From contig WACJ01000073.1 of NCBI GenBank assembly GCA_008973525.1, positions 1,054,001 through 1,118,000 of the forward strand: 64,000 nucleotides of DNA. Reading direction: 5' to 3'. Source of the stretch: Stenopsyche tienmushanensis. Lineage: Eukaryota > Arthropoda > Insecta > Trichoptera > Stenopsychidae. Below the pieces are notes generated by a model. It did no database searches. It worked only from the letters and a program-made list of their open reading frames with translations, and had not been told where the DNA came from. The translations under genes were made by a program, and so were the position numbers. Shown piece by piece: positions 10,379 through 22,828 of this stretch (the stretch's first letter is position 1; each line of letters starts with the position of its first letter).

Positions 10379-10598
10379 TTTCAATTGTATTGATTGTCAT
10401 CGATTTGCAATCAACCGATGTGATTATATGAACGTTCAATGAAAAGAAATCAACGAAATCAGTCTTTTGTAAGAATGATGGACGTCTTCAATGCCATACG
10501 AAAATCAATTCGCTGTTTTCGCCGATGACATTTTTTGAATCATTGGGCATTGAATTTCACAGCGATTTCAGGCTCTAAGATAGTTCTATTTAAAAATT
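10379..10598 (+). repeat. Direct repeat P, copy 2
   Basis: Second copy of the 9776-10000 segment, starting five bases after block Q ends. It finishes at TATTTAAAAATTGTCTG, and the neighbouring TTTAAAAATTGTCTTG of block Q is very similar, so part of the array may have arisen by unequal exchange at such short homologies. Confidence 0.8.
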
Positions 10599-12648
10599 GT
10601 CTGTATGATATATTGAAATCAATTTGCAATGTTGCCCAAATGTCAAAGAGTATGAAGTCATATTTGCGTTAGGAAAAACCTTGATCGGCCAAATGCGAAT
10701 TGGTCGCACGTTGTGAAAGTGTTTCTGTACGCCCAATTTCAAAGCGTCGACGTCGATCGCCAGGAATCGAGCTGAAGGACTATGGGAAAATACCGAGGAA
10801 AATGCTTCGAATCGTACGGTAAACGATGCCATCTGGAGCCGTCGAAAACGTCACTGGAATGTCGGGCAGCTACTGTTCCGATCAGTCTTAGGTCGTTTTT
10901 AAATTACGTCATCGCGATATGACCATATATAATGCGAGTCAGAACCGCAATATAAACCTGATATAGGCTTTAGATATTCATCAAGCATCACACTCTCGTC
11001 TTCGTCGTGATTCAACAAGTTCTTCTATAATGGACTTGGACGGCTTTCAGTTACGAAACGGACATATGCTGTGATGATTCTCATTTTTTTCATGGACGTT
11101 TTGATATAGATATTATGGCGCTATGGTCTGAATTTGTGCAATTGGATGTATTAATTTGTTATTCAGCAATATATGAAAAAATAATGGATGGACCCATATA
11201 AATGACGCCAATATTTAAGCATGAATTTCATCTTAAATGATGCAAATCAATTGAATTTAATCGTAGGCGTTTCAAGCCCTATAATTATATAGTATTTCAA
11301 TAAATTGATTAAATCATATCAATATTGCGCAATGGTATTGAGCAAAATATTCGTTTATTATTGCGGGAAAAATGTGTCTGTCGCAATTGGTGATGCAATT
11401 TATTGTACAATTTATTCGCATCGGATGACAGCAATTGATCTTTTCTGCGCGAGACAATTTGAATTGTTAATCTTTGTTTTATCAATAGGCAGCCCCGATG
11501 ACGCAATTGGCGGCCATTGACGGCTTAACTCGTCAGCGGCGTTCAAACGGTTAAAAGGCTCAATTCGAGCGATTGACGCTCAATTAAACATGTCGATCGG
11601 TCGGCTTTGCGCCACAATCGCCTCTCCTATATATCAGTCGGATTCGTTATAACGACGTTTCGCCGAAGCGGCGCATTTCCTCGGTCGTATGTTTGCCTCG
11701 CATTGTCCTTTGTAAATATGTGGCGTTGACATATCAAAAGTCGACCGCGAACATGAAACAGCGGCCAAGAAAAAACCCACACGAAACCAGTTCCAGAAGC
11801 GAATGCGTTCTCTTAACATTTATTTACTCCCACTGTGTACACATTCGTTTTTCGACCTTTCGATTTTTCAAATGGCATCTATTTTCGGGTCAGATCGAAA
11901 TTTTATCGCGCTGTCGAAGCCGAATTTTCGCGTCGAAAACGCGCATAATGCGGCGTTGAAAAATCGAGGATTCTGCCTATTGCAATTAATTTTTAAGGAT
12001 CATAAATGCTTTATGCCGAGAAAGACCTCCAGACGAGGTCATACTCATCTCCATCCAAACGAAGTCCTTCCATGGATAATTTATCACCTCTATGATTTGG
12101 GGCCACAGATAAAAATTTGATTTAGCTACGCAACTTAAAATATATCCATAAATAGTCCTGTGGTTTAGCGGTTGGTATCGTTATTTAAAGATTTCGGATG
12201 CTTGGCGATTCACATTTTTAAAAACATACATATGCCATGAAAATTGCATCAAAGTGGTTGGCAATGATCTCATAAAAAGGACTGCAAAAGTCAAAAAAAC
12301 ATAATGAAGAAAGTTGAAACGCTATATCAAATGTATATACTTGAGCGTTAATAATATTCTTAGTACGCTTGAATAATGATATAATTTCTTTTTAATTAGG
12401 CTCATCGGTGATGGGTCATTTTTACAACATGCAAATAGAAAATCTCGCAAATTTATGTAAAATTGGATTTAAACCATCACTAAAACACACAATTATTATT
12501 CCTTCATATTATTTTGAATCAATGGCATTGATTGTCTGTCAGTAGCACTATTTGCCTCATGTCAATTCTCAGAGTAATGGGAGTGAGAAGTATTTGTTCT
12601 CAATATTTATATCTTTGCAGAGTTATTTTCTATTCAATTTTTATTGTA
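10599..12648. other. Non-coding tract with a GC-richer island at about 11.5-12.1 kb
   Basis: I see no recognisable coding. The part at 11500-12110 is richer in G+C and CG and gives three overlapping open frames of 60-105 residues on both strands with no known motif, probably a composition effect. A TATATA string at about 11629 lies next to a TCAGTCGG but without promoter-like spacing. A weak tRNA-like A-box string at 12160 was not good enough to call. Confidence 0.5.
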
Positions 12649-13000
12649 TTATCTGGCATTATCATGATGTAATATGACGCCTTTCCGGTTGACGAAATTT
12701 GTATGTTTTTCTAATAAATTTGCATTTACTCTGTCTAATTGTGAGCAATAAATTTGTGCATTAATAGTTTCTTCTAGTTTTAGAAACTCAAACTGTATTA
12801 TCCTACCACAATCCCACCATATGCTCAAGAGGACCTTTTTTATAGTCAAAGAAGGTTTAGGAGTTGGTACAACCGGTTGATTTGTTGAAAGCTACTGCTT
12901 AGTTCTTTTAACATTGTCGTAAAATATCTATTTTTCATCACAAGTCAAGCCAATCGCGTGCAAATGTCTTTGTCCCTTGAGAATCTTCGAAACCATCCTT
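12649..13000 (-). mobile_element. mariner relic of a second lineage
   Basis: The minus strand encodes a damaged DEKWIFYDNVKR block (about 12915-12950; the Trp codon reads as a stop). It continues into PTPKPSL, KKVLLSIWWD, ETINAQIYCSQLDRVNANL and VNRKGVILHHDNAR, the usual order from first to second catalytic Asp in mariners. The open part is 12649-12849. The sequence differs clearly from the copies at 4.2, 9.0, 22.8 and 57.3 kb (YCSQLDRVNA versus their equivalents), so it is another mariner subfamily. The C-terminal third after the HHDNAR block is missing, as are both terminal repeats. Confidence 0.85.
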
Positions 13001-13154
13001 GAAACTTATTGACTTTACTCAATAAGATACAACCAAATGCACAACCTCCGTCGCATAAGCGATAACTGACTTATAACGACACGCTCTCAAAATAATTGAT
13101 TACTTATGAGTCCCCCTAATAATTGAATGCATAATGAAACTATAAATTATGTAT
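13001..13154. other. Short non-coding spacer
   Basis: Nothing recognisable lies between the mariner relic and the 75-bp duplicated element. Confidence 0.5.
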
Positions 13155-13229
13155 GTATCCCTTTGGGGAACACAATTCATTAAATTTGATGCCATACTTA
13201 GCTTCCTTCCCTTTCATGCATTACCGTAA
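13155..13229 (+). repeat. 75-bp duplicated element, copy 1
   Basis: It matches 16971-17045 at 69 of 75 positions by eye, without gaps. Both contain TTTGGGGAACACAATTCATT and GCCATACTTAGCTT and end CCGTAA. The flanks diverge quickly. Such a sharp, high-identity island between older sequence is unusual (see findings). Confidence 0.8.
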
Positions 13230-13372
13230 GCAAATATTATCTGCTGATGTATGACGATATTTGACGGTAACTGTGCATCAATTGGGCTTAAAAAGATATT
13301 TCATCCATTCAAGGAGAATGAATTTTTATTGATTATGACATTTGAATTATGATCTGAATATGTCTCCGCATT

Positions 13373-13399
13373 CTTATAATCACTCGCTGTTTCAAATTA
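13373..13399 (+). repeat. 27-nt dispersed repeat, copy 2
   Basis: It reads CTTATAATCACTCGCTGTTT and then CAAATTA, differing from copies 1 and 3 at a few positions. It lies 144 bp after the 75-bp duplicated element. Confidence 0.65.
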
Positions 13400-16300
13400 C
13401 TAGTTATTAATAATCAATAAATACGATTTTACTGTTTGTTTACAGTATATATATATTATCATAATATGCTTTTAATAGTACATAATTACATTACATTTTA
13501 AAAATAATGAGCATTTAAGTAAATTTTCAGATGGATGTTTTTCTATTCATGTACATATTTCTAAGATTTAAGATCAATATCTTCGATTTATGGATTCAAT
13601 ATCATGCTGTTTTACATCTTTATTAACAAATTATTCGTCTGTATCTAAGAAGATCCTATTAATTGCTTAGGAGAAGGCTATTATCATACGTTTTTATCGA
13701 AATTTTTGCATTTTATAGACATATTCATTATGCACGCCAACGAATGTCAATACAATAACGAAACAAATGAGCCTTCCGACACTTCAATTTAAATCATTGT
13801 CGATCCTTCAAGCTGACAGCTTAAGGTCTTCATGTCATAATCTGGACCTACATCAAATACCACCGGTTTCATAACAAAACCCAATGCGTTCTTGATGTGT
13901 ATGTAAAAAAAAATGATCGTTTTACCATCTCAATGAAGACAGCTGTTATTCCGCCGTGGTTGTATAAATATTCAAGAAAAATACAAGGACAATGCATTTC
14001 AATAAGGACATAAAAATTTGCTTATTCGGTCGATTGCGTAATTGGACCGCAAACAAAAAATAGTATTGAACTCTGTATTTGGACAATTGTTCAAACACCT
14101 CAGCGGAATGAGTGCAACGTATGACACATTTTCAGACGCAAGGAACGATGTTAATTTTTAGTATCGACGAATAGACACAGCTTTCACTTTGTCGAATGCC
14201 ATAATTTCGGCGATTAATTGGGATGCGATTTCGCCATGTATCGACAGAATCGTGTGAAAAATCGTGAGCATTTTTTAATGCTTGAATTTTAATAAATGCA
14301 TAAATTCTTACATGACGATTTTTGAAATGTCATCCTTATTGGCATTAAAGAATTGACGATTTACGTTGATTTATTGATGTTGTTCGCGAAAGTTGCATAT
14401 TCAAATATTTGTATTTTTTTTCTCAAAATAATTCCTGAAGACCTTCTATTTGATTTATCTAAATTTGATTTTGTTGCAAATTATCATTGATGATTTAACC
14501 TATGATCTTGCCGATCAACGTGTGAGAAAATATTTTTTTTATGCGAATGCATAAATAAGACATTCTAAAAATGTATTATTTAGAAAACTGGATCGATTTA
14601 TTGTGCATTTGACAGACAGATCAATTTCAATACAGACGATCTTGTATTAAATCATAATTTATAATAGATTTAACGTCTTCAATGTCGTCTGCAGTCATGC
14701 AATTCGAAAATATTCAAAGCATTTGACGATACATCATCCATTAAGCCGGTGGTAATTCATAAAGAGGTCGTTGCCAAATTGTGATCGTCATGTCTTCGTG
14801 TGTTAACATCGTCGTGTTGAAACGTGTTCTTATGAGCCTACTTTCTTGACAAACAGACGAAGAAATTCATCGTCAAATTTACGCTTCCCATTGAGCAAAC
14901 TGGACAAAATTATGAGATGCACAAACTAATTTTTGACCGGAAATTGCTAAATATTTCAAAATCGAATGTTGCGCCTTGAGAAGCATTGGAGATGAGCGTG
15001 TTTGATTTGCAACATGATTCCGTTTGTGGATATTATGTTTGTCTAGATCTTCAGCAAATCGAATGTTTGTATGGAGCTTACATCTGACAAGGAAAGTGCA
15101 TTCAGATGTTTGCGTTGAGCGTCGTTTTTTTCCTAAAATAAACGCACCAAAGCTATGAAATATCTAATGGTGTTAAAATGCAAACCACAGGCTCTTATTT
15201 CATCGCATAAAACACCAATAAACCTTAAAGTAAAGCTGTAAAGATGGTCTTTAAACAGCGAAAGTCAACATGGGAAATATTTCCATTAACTATTGTGTTT
15301 GACTTTGTATACATTTATATTGCAAAAAATCCATACAAATATAATATTGAATTACCAGGTTAAATAATTGTAGTTTTATTGAAGCTTGATAATTGTATAT
15401 GATATATGCATACTTATAATCACTCGTTGCTTCAAATAATATGGATTTGTTGAGCGTTGCCATCTGTATTTCTAATCATTGGTATAATATTTTTTTATAT
15501 ATTTGTATATGAAAGTTGTATTCGATATTTTAGTAATGGATTTCCATAAAACATTCATGTTCATCATGAGTGTCCAAGAGCGCACGTCTTCGCATATAAA
15601 CAGCATGATTTCGCATTGTTTTGGCACAACTTCAGAGAGTCGTCAAAGAAGGCTTTGTCATGTAAAAAGACGAACATGTGCGACCATGGTCTTATAAGGC
15701 AACTTACAGACTGTATATTGTAACTTTCTCCGGTAACGCCCACGAGATTATGATCAGACAGCTTCGTAAGCCATAACATCATTGCTTATAATGTAATTAT
15801 GTATTTGACACGTATGTGTGTCATTTTCGTTGATATACAGGGTGTGTACGACACTGAATATGGATTTAGTTGGGAGTGTTTAGTGTCATCGATTTTTTCT
15901 GCATATATTTGCAATTATGAATATATATATTTTATTTGAGCAATTGGATTTTATAAGAATGTATCCGTAAAATATCAATATCGTGCCCACGTTATTAATA
16001 GAGCAATCGTCATTGAGTCCTCCAAACGAACGAAGAAAATGATTCAATTAAGGTCGTTCGAATGTAAATTTACCACTTTAAATAGTTTTTTTTGGATCAA
16101 ATCTCAACATATTTTTAAATATTGGAGATTGATTTTCTTTGACCTTGTTGTATGACAACTTTTTATGTAAGATCAGAGAGTTCCGGTTTGGCGTATCATT
16201 GAACTAAATTAGCGTTTATTGTGCAGTAATAAACCGCCTATTGCAGAACCGATACTCGATTTATCAACATCGCTTAGAAAATCTCCAAAATGAACCTTTC

Positions 16301-16423
16301 GACTCCAGTAATTGATATAGTATTGTTTTTTTATTGAACGATTTGTTTAAAAACGTGATGTAATGTGTGAATTAGAAAATCAGACACGATCTCTTACGAA
16401 CGTATCGGTTAGGTCGATGAGTA
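13400..16423. other. Non-coding AT-rich tract
   Basis: I see no coding, RNA gene or transposon in this 3 kb apart from the 27-nt repeat at 15413. The open frames at 15503-15697 (+) and 15564-15782 (-) overlap and show no motif. Confidence 0.5.
15413..15439 (+). repeat. 27-nt dispersed repeat, copy 3
   Basis: It reads CTTATAATCACTCGTTGCTT and then CAAATAA. It is the third same-strand copy of the 1411 and 13373 repeat. Confidence 0.65.
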
Positions 16424-16633
16424 ATGTCGTATTTATATTCAATGGCGTATAAGTTTCCTGATTGCTTGAGAATTTTACTGCGGTATCTGTTGTGCGATTT
16501 AAGTTCAATCACAAGATTCTCAACGCGTTTATTTCAAATCATGTGTGCCAATAAGGACGTCATTGAATATATATGTTTAATACCGCAATTGCATTTATTT
16601 TCTTCTATGACAATATGAGATGTCTCACAGCAA

Positions 16634-16999
16634 TTGCACAATAGTTACAGTGAATCAATTAAAAATACATACGTTTATCATAATCCAAAGACAAGGATCA
16701 CATCTATATTTTTGCGTTTCATTTGTGAACAATCACCCAGTGGGAATTATTTTTTGGAGATTATTCCTTCTTTTACTTGCAAAGGTGACTCCGGGTCACC
16801 CGTTTTGGAAGAGTGGAGAAATAGCGTCAGATCCTGCTGGTTTGCTCGTATCGAGAGTATACAAGATTTTTTCTACGCAATGGGAAGAAACACAGATATC
16901 ATTTATGAAATATATGGCCTCATTCGCATCGATGTCTTTGATATCCTGTATAGATCTCTAGATTATGGATGCATCCATTTGGGGAACACAATTCATTAA
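16634..16999 (+). pseudogene. Open frame with chymotrypsin-type GDSGSP motif, possibly a decayed protease exon
   Basis: A frame of 121 residues contains CKGDSGSPV at residues 49-57 (GDSGSP at 16784-16801), the signature around the catalytic Ser of S1 serine proteases, with a Cys two residues before it as in the family. A second Cys lies 18 residues upstream (residue 31), also as in S1 proteases. After the motif, the expected G(I/V)VSWG and C-terminal helix are not seen, and no His or Asp catalytic block is found nearby. The coding DNA of the motif is itself an inverted repeat (GGTGAC-TCCGG-GTCACC), so coincidence is possible. The end of the frame runs into the 75-bp duplicated element. I regard this as a hint only. 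Confidence 0.25.
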
Positions 17000-17045
17000 A
17001 TTTTATGCCATACTTAGCTTTCTTCCCTTTTATGCATTGCCGTAA
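16971..17045 (+). repeat. 75-bp duplicated element, copy 2
   Basis: The partner of 13155-13229, in the same orientation and 3.8 kb away. The six visible differences are five transitions or transversions at scattered positions plus one at the 5' edge. Confidence 0.8.
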
Positions 17046-18639
17046 CCACAAATGCCCTCGACGAAGAAGATTCATCTAAAGAAATTTGTTCTGATGGAGA
17101 ATACTACATATTTTGAAAATTCGAAACAACGATGTCAACGAGTGGTCTTATTATTGACATCATGTCATTATTGGTCGTTTTACAATTCAAACATCGCATA
17201 AATAGCAATGTGCAAAATTTAAACATAATTTATATCCTTGATATAAGGCTTATCATCATCATCATAGTGCATTTATAAACAATCTATTGCAGAATTAGGG
17301 CCTTATCAATATCCATTCATAGAAAGAGATTATATCAGACAGTGAAAAACTACTCTGCGGAGTACAAAGAGTCCAAACCCAATTTCCTCGCAAGGGCATT
17401 GCCTGGTGGTTCTACGCGATATCTCTAAATAAATCTTGTAATCTTTCTTCGTTGAAGGTTTTCAAGCCTCTCGCGTATTTGCAGACAATTTCTTCGATCC
17501 AAAACGGCCGTACGTTGTGCGTAATAGACACGATAATTAAATTTGTCGCTATTTCATAGCAATATAAGTAATTTTCTTCCATATTATATATGAATTACCA
17601 GGATTGGTGTCACCGGGACACAGACGACTACTTGAAAATTGAATTTTAATACATCTCAAGGCCTACTTGAGCATAAGAGCCGAGGCGGCGCACAACTCCG
17701 CAACATTCGTCGAGAACCCTTTGTCCAAGAGCCTCGATACGATTTTACACACCACAAGCAGGCCGATTAAAAACTCGTTCAATGTAATCGAATGACACGA
17801 TTGAACTTCGTATGCAAATGCATCGGTTGACCGACGATCGAAAGAGATGGATTCAACAGCTCTGCGCGTACGTTAGAGCGGAAATTTTGTTCGGTGACCA
17901 CTAAAAATCATCGATGCATTCGAGTTGTTATTAACGTATGAAGAACTTGCTAATTATTCGCTGTCGAATTTGGCACAATTTTCAGCTCGTTTGCCAGTTT
18001 CGCGAACGACTTCTGTCATGTGCATGTGTGAGGCGAGAGCTCTCACGTTCTCCTTATGAATGCGTCCATTCGTCCATCGGATTGTCTGCCAAAATTTGTA
18101 TCTTTCGGTGGTATTTTAAATTCTAGAATAGCTTTGGATTACTTCATACGCTTCCATTGTTCGTTTGAAAGAGGTTCCAACTGCGGTAGACTCTCGAAAT
18201 GTCCCGCGAGTCTCTTAAATATTCAAGACGCGATTCAGCTGTCAAAACTTGGACGTTTGCGTCAGACGAGCCTGTGTTTTAAAAACATAATCTTTGACTT
18301 GACATATAATTATAGAGCCTGAAACGATATTTAAGACCCTAATATTATTTTTGTATAAAAACATGACAATATCCTTCTTAAAATGGATTTGGACCACCCA
18401 AATAATGTTTTCAAGCAAGCAAACTTTCATGATAAATATATACTGCTGCCAGATATTCATTTATAACATGTAATTTCAATTGCAAGCTCATATAATTGAA
18501 TTTTGCATATTTTTCATTTTGATTGTTGATGATTAATGATTTCAACCACAAATGCAAGTTTTAAGATATCACGTAGGTGACAATTTTTAACAATTTTCTT
18601 CACAGTAAATACACCGTATAAATAAATAATTTTGGGATT
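17046..18639. other. Non-coding tract with a moderately GC-rich part at about 17.65-18.25 kb
   Basis: I see no gene. The 17650-18250 part has many CG dinucleotides and a TATGCAAATGCAT octamer-like palindromic string near 17812. Open frames at 17938-18126 and 18056-18322 carry no motif. Confidence 0.5.
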
Positions 18640-19450
18640 TATTAGAGCACTCTTATGAGCACGCTATTATATAAAACTCAATTAATATTTTTTGTTTAAA
18701 AGTAACAAAATGGTGCTACTTTAAAAAAAAGTTTGGAAAAAAAACACCTTTTTTTGTGGTATTTTTTAATGTAAAACGTAAGATAAAATAAATATTTTGG
18801 GCTGATTTTGCGAACCAATATAGCCATACATATGTAAAATAAATTCACAAAATTTCAGACCGATCAGCAACTTAATTTTTCGAAATTCTATAAACGCCAC
18901 ATGCAAAAATGTCGTTTCGAAAAAAACGCGTTTAAAGTTTTAAGTACTAAAAAATTATCGAAAAGGGTAATATACTACTAATCAACGATTCTAGCTACAT
19001 AAAATTTTTTTTCAGCTATCTTAACTTTGTCTTTTTGGCTGATCTGGCATCTCTGCGAGCTGTTATAGCTTATTTAGAAGATTTGGAGCCTCGGCGGTTG
19101 GCAAGGCGTATACGTTCTTCTTCTTTTTTTCGTTCTTTTTTAAATATGTTTCAACATTTTTTGATTTCATTTGCTCCCTTATTAGAGTGAAGATTAAAAA
19201 CGTCCTTAACGGAAATCTCTAGCTTGCAAATAAAAGCAGATATAGGGTCAAGCCTGCGACTGCAGCGGTCTCAGAGCCTTTGGGGCGCAATTTGGACGAA
19301 GTGATTGCTTCGAGCGTATTTCGCGAATTAGCTGTAAATTATTGAAATAATCCGAATTTTTTAACCAAAATTATGGACGACATTCTTAGAGATATGTGCT
19401 TTTAAAAAATGAAATTAAAAAATTTGACGTGATAAAGTGAGATGACCTCT
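18640..19450 (-). mobile_element. Possible degenerate transposable-element segment
   Basis: The texture differs from its surroundings: long A/T homopolymers, CGCGTTTTTTTCGAAACGACA-like strings (rc of 18910-18935), and a basic, frame-broken minus-strand stretch at about 19010-19170 reading roughly ITARRDARSAKKTKL. Upstream of it on the minus strand is an open piece with SSKLRPKGSETAAVAGL (about 19220-19310). It resembles the basic tail plus 3' untranslated region of a repeat-encoded protein, but I cannot name a family, and no terminal repeats were found. Confidence 0.3.
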
Positions 19451-22283
19451 TAAACAAAATACATAATAATGATGCAAGCTGGAATTTGGGTCGATAACAA
19501 TACTATCTGATGTATTGATTTAACAGGACAATTAACAGATTTTAGTTGTGATTAAAATATTATCATATAAATATTTTCAAACAAATTCTGCATAAGGATG
19601 TACCGAACCGTAAAAAACCGATATTTTTGAATCGATACAGTTATGGTTTGAAACTCTATAAATTATTGATTTTTATTTTTTGCAAGATTAATTAAAATGC
19701 AAAAAAAGCCAATATTTCATATGATGAGCAAAAATCACCATTAATATCATAAATATTAATATTAAATAAGAGATGTTAAAATATTTGATTGTCAGAGGCC
19801 ATTTCATAATTGCCCAAATTCAAAAAACTTTCATTGAAACCGTATTTTAGCATGCTTTTAATGAAATCTATATTCATGCGATTATGCAAAATTCATCCTA
19901 TAAAAGTGCATAAATTGACAGCCTTATTATAATTCACGGGTTGAAGAGACGTATTGTGATAAAATGTATTTTTTATATCGCCATCGTCACGCCAGTGCAA
20001 CGATCCATATTGAGGTCGATTACTAAAAGCGACTTTCGAAGTCCGATTTATTATTTATGTTGAACGGCTCGGTGCGAATTTTTGTTGCCAAGTCCTCATA
20101 TGGCGACCGCAAGGATCAAATCGATCGAAAGGATGTCATGTAATTGTCAATCCTGTCAATGGTGAACATTTTCAATGTCCAGATGACACGCAACGCGAAG
20201 CTTATGTATTTGTTTTTCCGACGCATTTGAGAGCCACTGGTTTGAATATATGTTTATAAACGAATCGATTATTTTTATATGTAAAAAAAATACTGTAAGA
20301 TGTAAATTGCATACGATGCGTGTCATAATTCGACTTGCAGATCGTGCATTTATTATGGGTGTTAAAATGACAATGATTTGCAGATGGGACTTTAATTTTG
20401 CAAAGCGTGCCATTGAAAAGGTTAACCAGTATTTTCGAAAGTATTTCATTAAGTATCACACATTCATCACCTTAAATACCAGGATATTAACGATGGTTGA
20501 GGTTTACTTTCGTCGATGCAATCACTTTCACGACGATTTTACCGACGACCGGTGCAGACATCAACAGGATGGATGCTATGCAGAAATCATCTTTTACTTT
20601 TGTTGCAGATAGACTCACGGCATGAGTGTAAACCGACTTTTGCCTGCATTAATTTGCATTTGAATGCATTCTCAGTGCAACTATTTCGCCCCTCGACACG
20701 CACTTATTAGTTCATCGCACCACGTTTCGCCGCAAATTCGCAGTGTTGCAACAAAGTCTGAATTTTCTCAATAGTTATTAGCTAAGACTGTGAATCATTG
20801 GGAAATTCGTCATTTAGCCGGTGCCATTTCAAGTCCGTGGCTCTAAATGGCATTGTTCGCACGAGTCTACTAATAAAATAAATATTGATATTGTGAATTG
20901 ATCAAATAAACGCTCAAAGTTTGAGATACTTCAAACGATATTTGAAAAAATGGTACTTCAGCGCCTGAAGTCTAAGAATGGACGATGTGTCACTCACTGT
21001 CTGGAATCATTGATCTTTATCTACTATTTGTCTCGGGATTGAATTTATACTGTTGAAAAAAGACAGGTTACAAATCAAGTCGGTAAAAATAACAGCTATT
21101 TCTGGAAACTGAAGATGTGATGTATTATTGAAATAGTTGCAAAAAAATATATTTAAAAAAAGTAAAACAGGTTTCAAGTATAGAAATGATGCAATTAAGG
21201 TTATTAAAGCGCGTGATGGGAATGAAAATTGCTATAGCAAATACTTAATGTGGCTCTTCCTAGGAAGGCGGTGTCTCTGCACTTTTTTTTATTTTGAACC
21301 ACTGATATAATATACATAGATCCATTTATTTATTTCATCACTTCAATTGAGATAACGTCTCGTCTTGTTCGTATAAAAATGTTATGGCACTGACCAAAAA
21401 TTAATTGCTCATCCGAATTATTCATAAATATGAATTAGTCCATTGTTCTCGCCCAACGGTTTTCTTTCGGTTAAAGGTTGTAAACCCTGCAGTGAAAACT
21501 TATGTGTTCGCACTTTGAAATAATACAGTTACTCCATTGCGTTTCCAAGCAGAGTGAGATGTTAACATTGTCTTTTTTCCATAATTATGGGAACTGGGCG
21601 AAAAAGTCGACACAACGTGAACCATTAACAACCAGAAAAACTCACACACTTATTCTTATCCCATAAGCCGTTTTACTTCGATCGGTTTTCCCATATGACC
21701 GTGAATTCATCAAACTCTAGCCCGACTTTTCCACCATTGATGATGTGCAATCCGCGCGTAAAGAAGAATTGATGGAATGTGTCCAGAGAACTCATTGTGA
21801 AATGTCAATATTTGATCCCATCAGTCGTTCTTAGTATTTGTAGTTAGTTTCGTTGCTCTCGTAAAACTTGTGAAAATACGAAGTGTGGAAAAAACATAAA
21901 TATTTATCGATAGCATTTGGAGCAGACAACTGTTTTTGTGGGGAATTTTTCGAATGCTTCTACTTTGAATTCATACGCGAAGAGCTGAATCATAATGATT
22001 TTTGCGTGTGTCAAGACTATTTTTAGTTATGATGAAGACTTTCCTGAAAATTGAACAGTGCGAGTTCATAATAAATTTGAAATAATTGATATATTGCGAT
22101 GATTTCATCAATTTTGGTTCAGCATCACAAAATGCCGCAAAATAACAATATTTAAATTTTAAAAATTGCACAGATTTATCAACAATTATATATTATGTCA
22201 GATGTAGGCTATCCTAAAGAAATAATTTTTCATATTATGGATACAAATTGCTCTTCATGTGTAGTTAATCAAGCTAAGCATCT
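19451..22283. other. Non-coding AT-rich tract
   Basis: I see nothing I can name. Overlapping open frames on both strands at 20156-20710 look incidental. Confidence 0.5.
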
Positions 22284-22340
22284 GGATTTGAACCCAAATC
22301 TTTATAATAAGAGCCCAGAATCTAATTCACTATATCAATA
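22284..22340 (-). repeat. tRNA-like SINE copy (SINE-a)
   Basis: On the minus strand a TTGATATAGTGAATTAG string (A-box-like) is followed 43 bases later by GGTTCAAATCC (22284-22294), an exact match to the Pol III B-box. Between them is GGGCTCTTATTATAAAG, shared with other copies at 24.6, 30.2, 33.6 and 38.7 kb. It lacks the pairing needed for a functional tRNA, so it is read as the head of a tRNA-derived SINE. Confidence 0.6.
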
Positions 22341-22828
22341 CACGGATTTCGATTCCAATTATTCAGTCATATAAGTCGAAGAAATAGGAAAATATACTAA
22401 TATAGACTTTCTCGAAGAAAGAAGACATTTGTAAATTTACTTTAAAGATATTTCAAAATTGTTGATTAATTATAACCATGATTTCATTAACGAAGAATGC
22501 CGTTTTTATACGCTATGTCTATTGCTGGAAAGATGAACTCCGAAATTGGATTGAACATGTTCACAGTTTCTGGTTTGAAAATTTCTACTCCTTCATCTCA
22601 TGCAAATTAAATTACCAACATTACGCTTTAAATTGCATAAATCAATATTATTGAGCAAAATTTTGTCAATTTCATCGATGTTAACTTTATAAATACCGCC
22701 AACAGTTCAGAGAATCTGGACAAAAATATAAAAATTCTAAAATATCATAACTCTTTAACAAATCACCATATTAAATCTAATTTTGTATAGTTTACTTTAA
22801 TATTTTACAATTGCAAAATGATTGAAAA
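22341..22828. other. Non-coding spacer
   Basis: AT-rich sequence without recognisable features. Confidence 0.5.

Noticed and set aside
12157..12215. A-box-like TGTGGTTTAGCGGTTGG string suggesting a tRNA or SINE
   Set aside because: The position where the B-box should be reads GGCGATTCAC, a poor match, and no cloverleaf pairing is possible.
16463..16480. ATTGCTTGAGAAT, the core of insect miR-137
   Set aside because: The remaining microRNA bases differ and the surrounding sequence does not fold into a matching hairpin.
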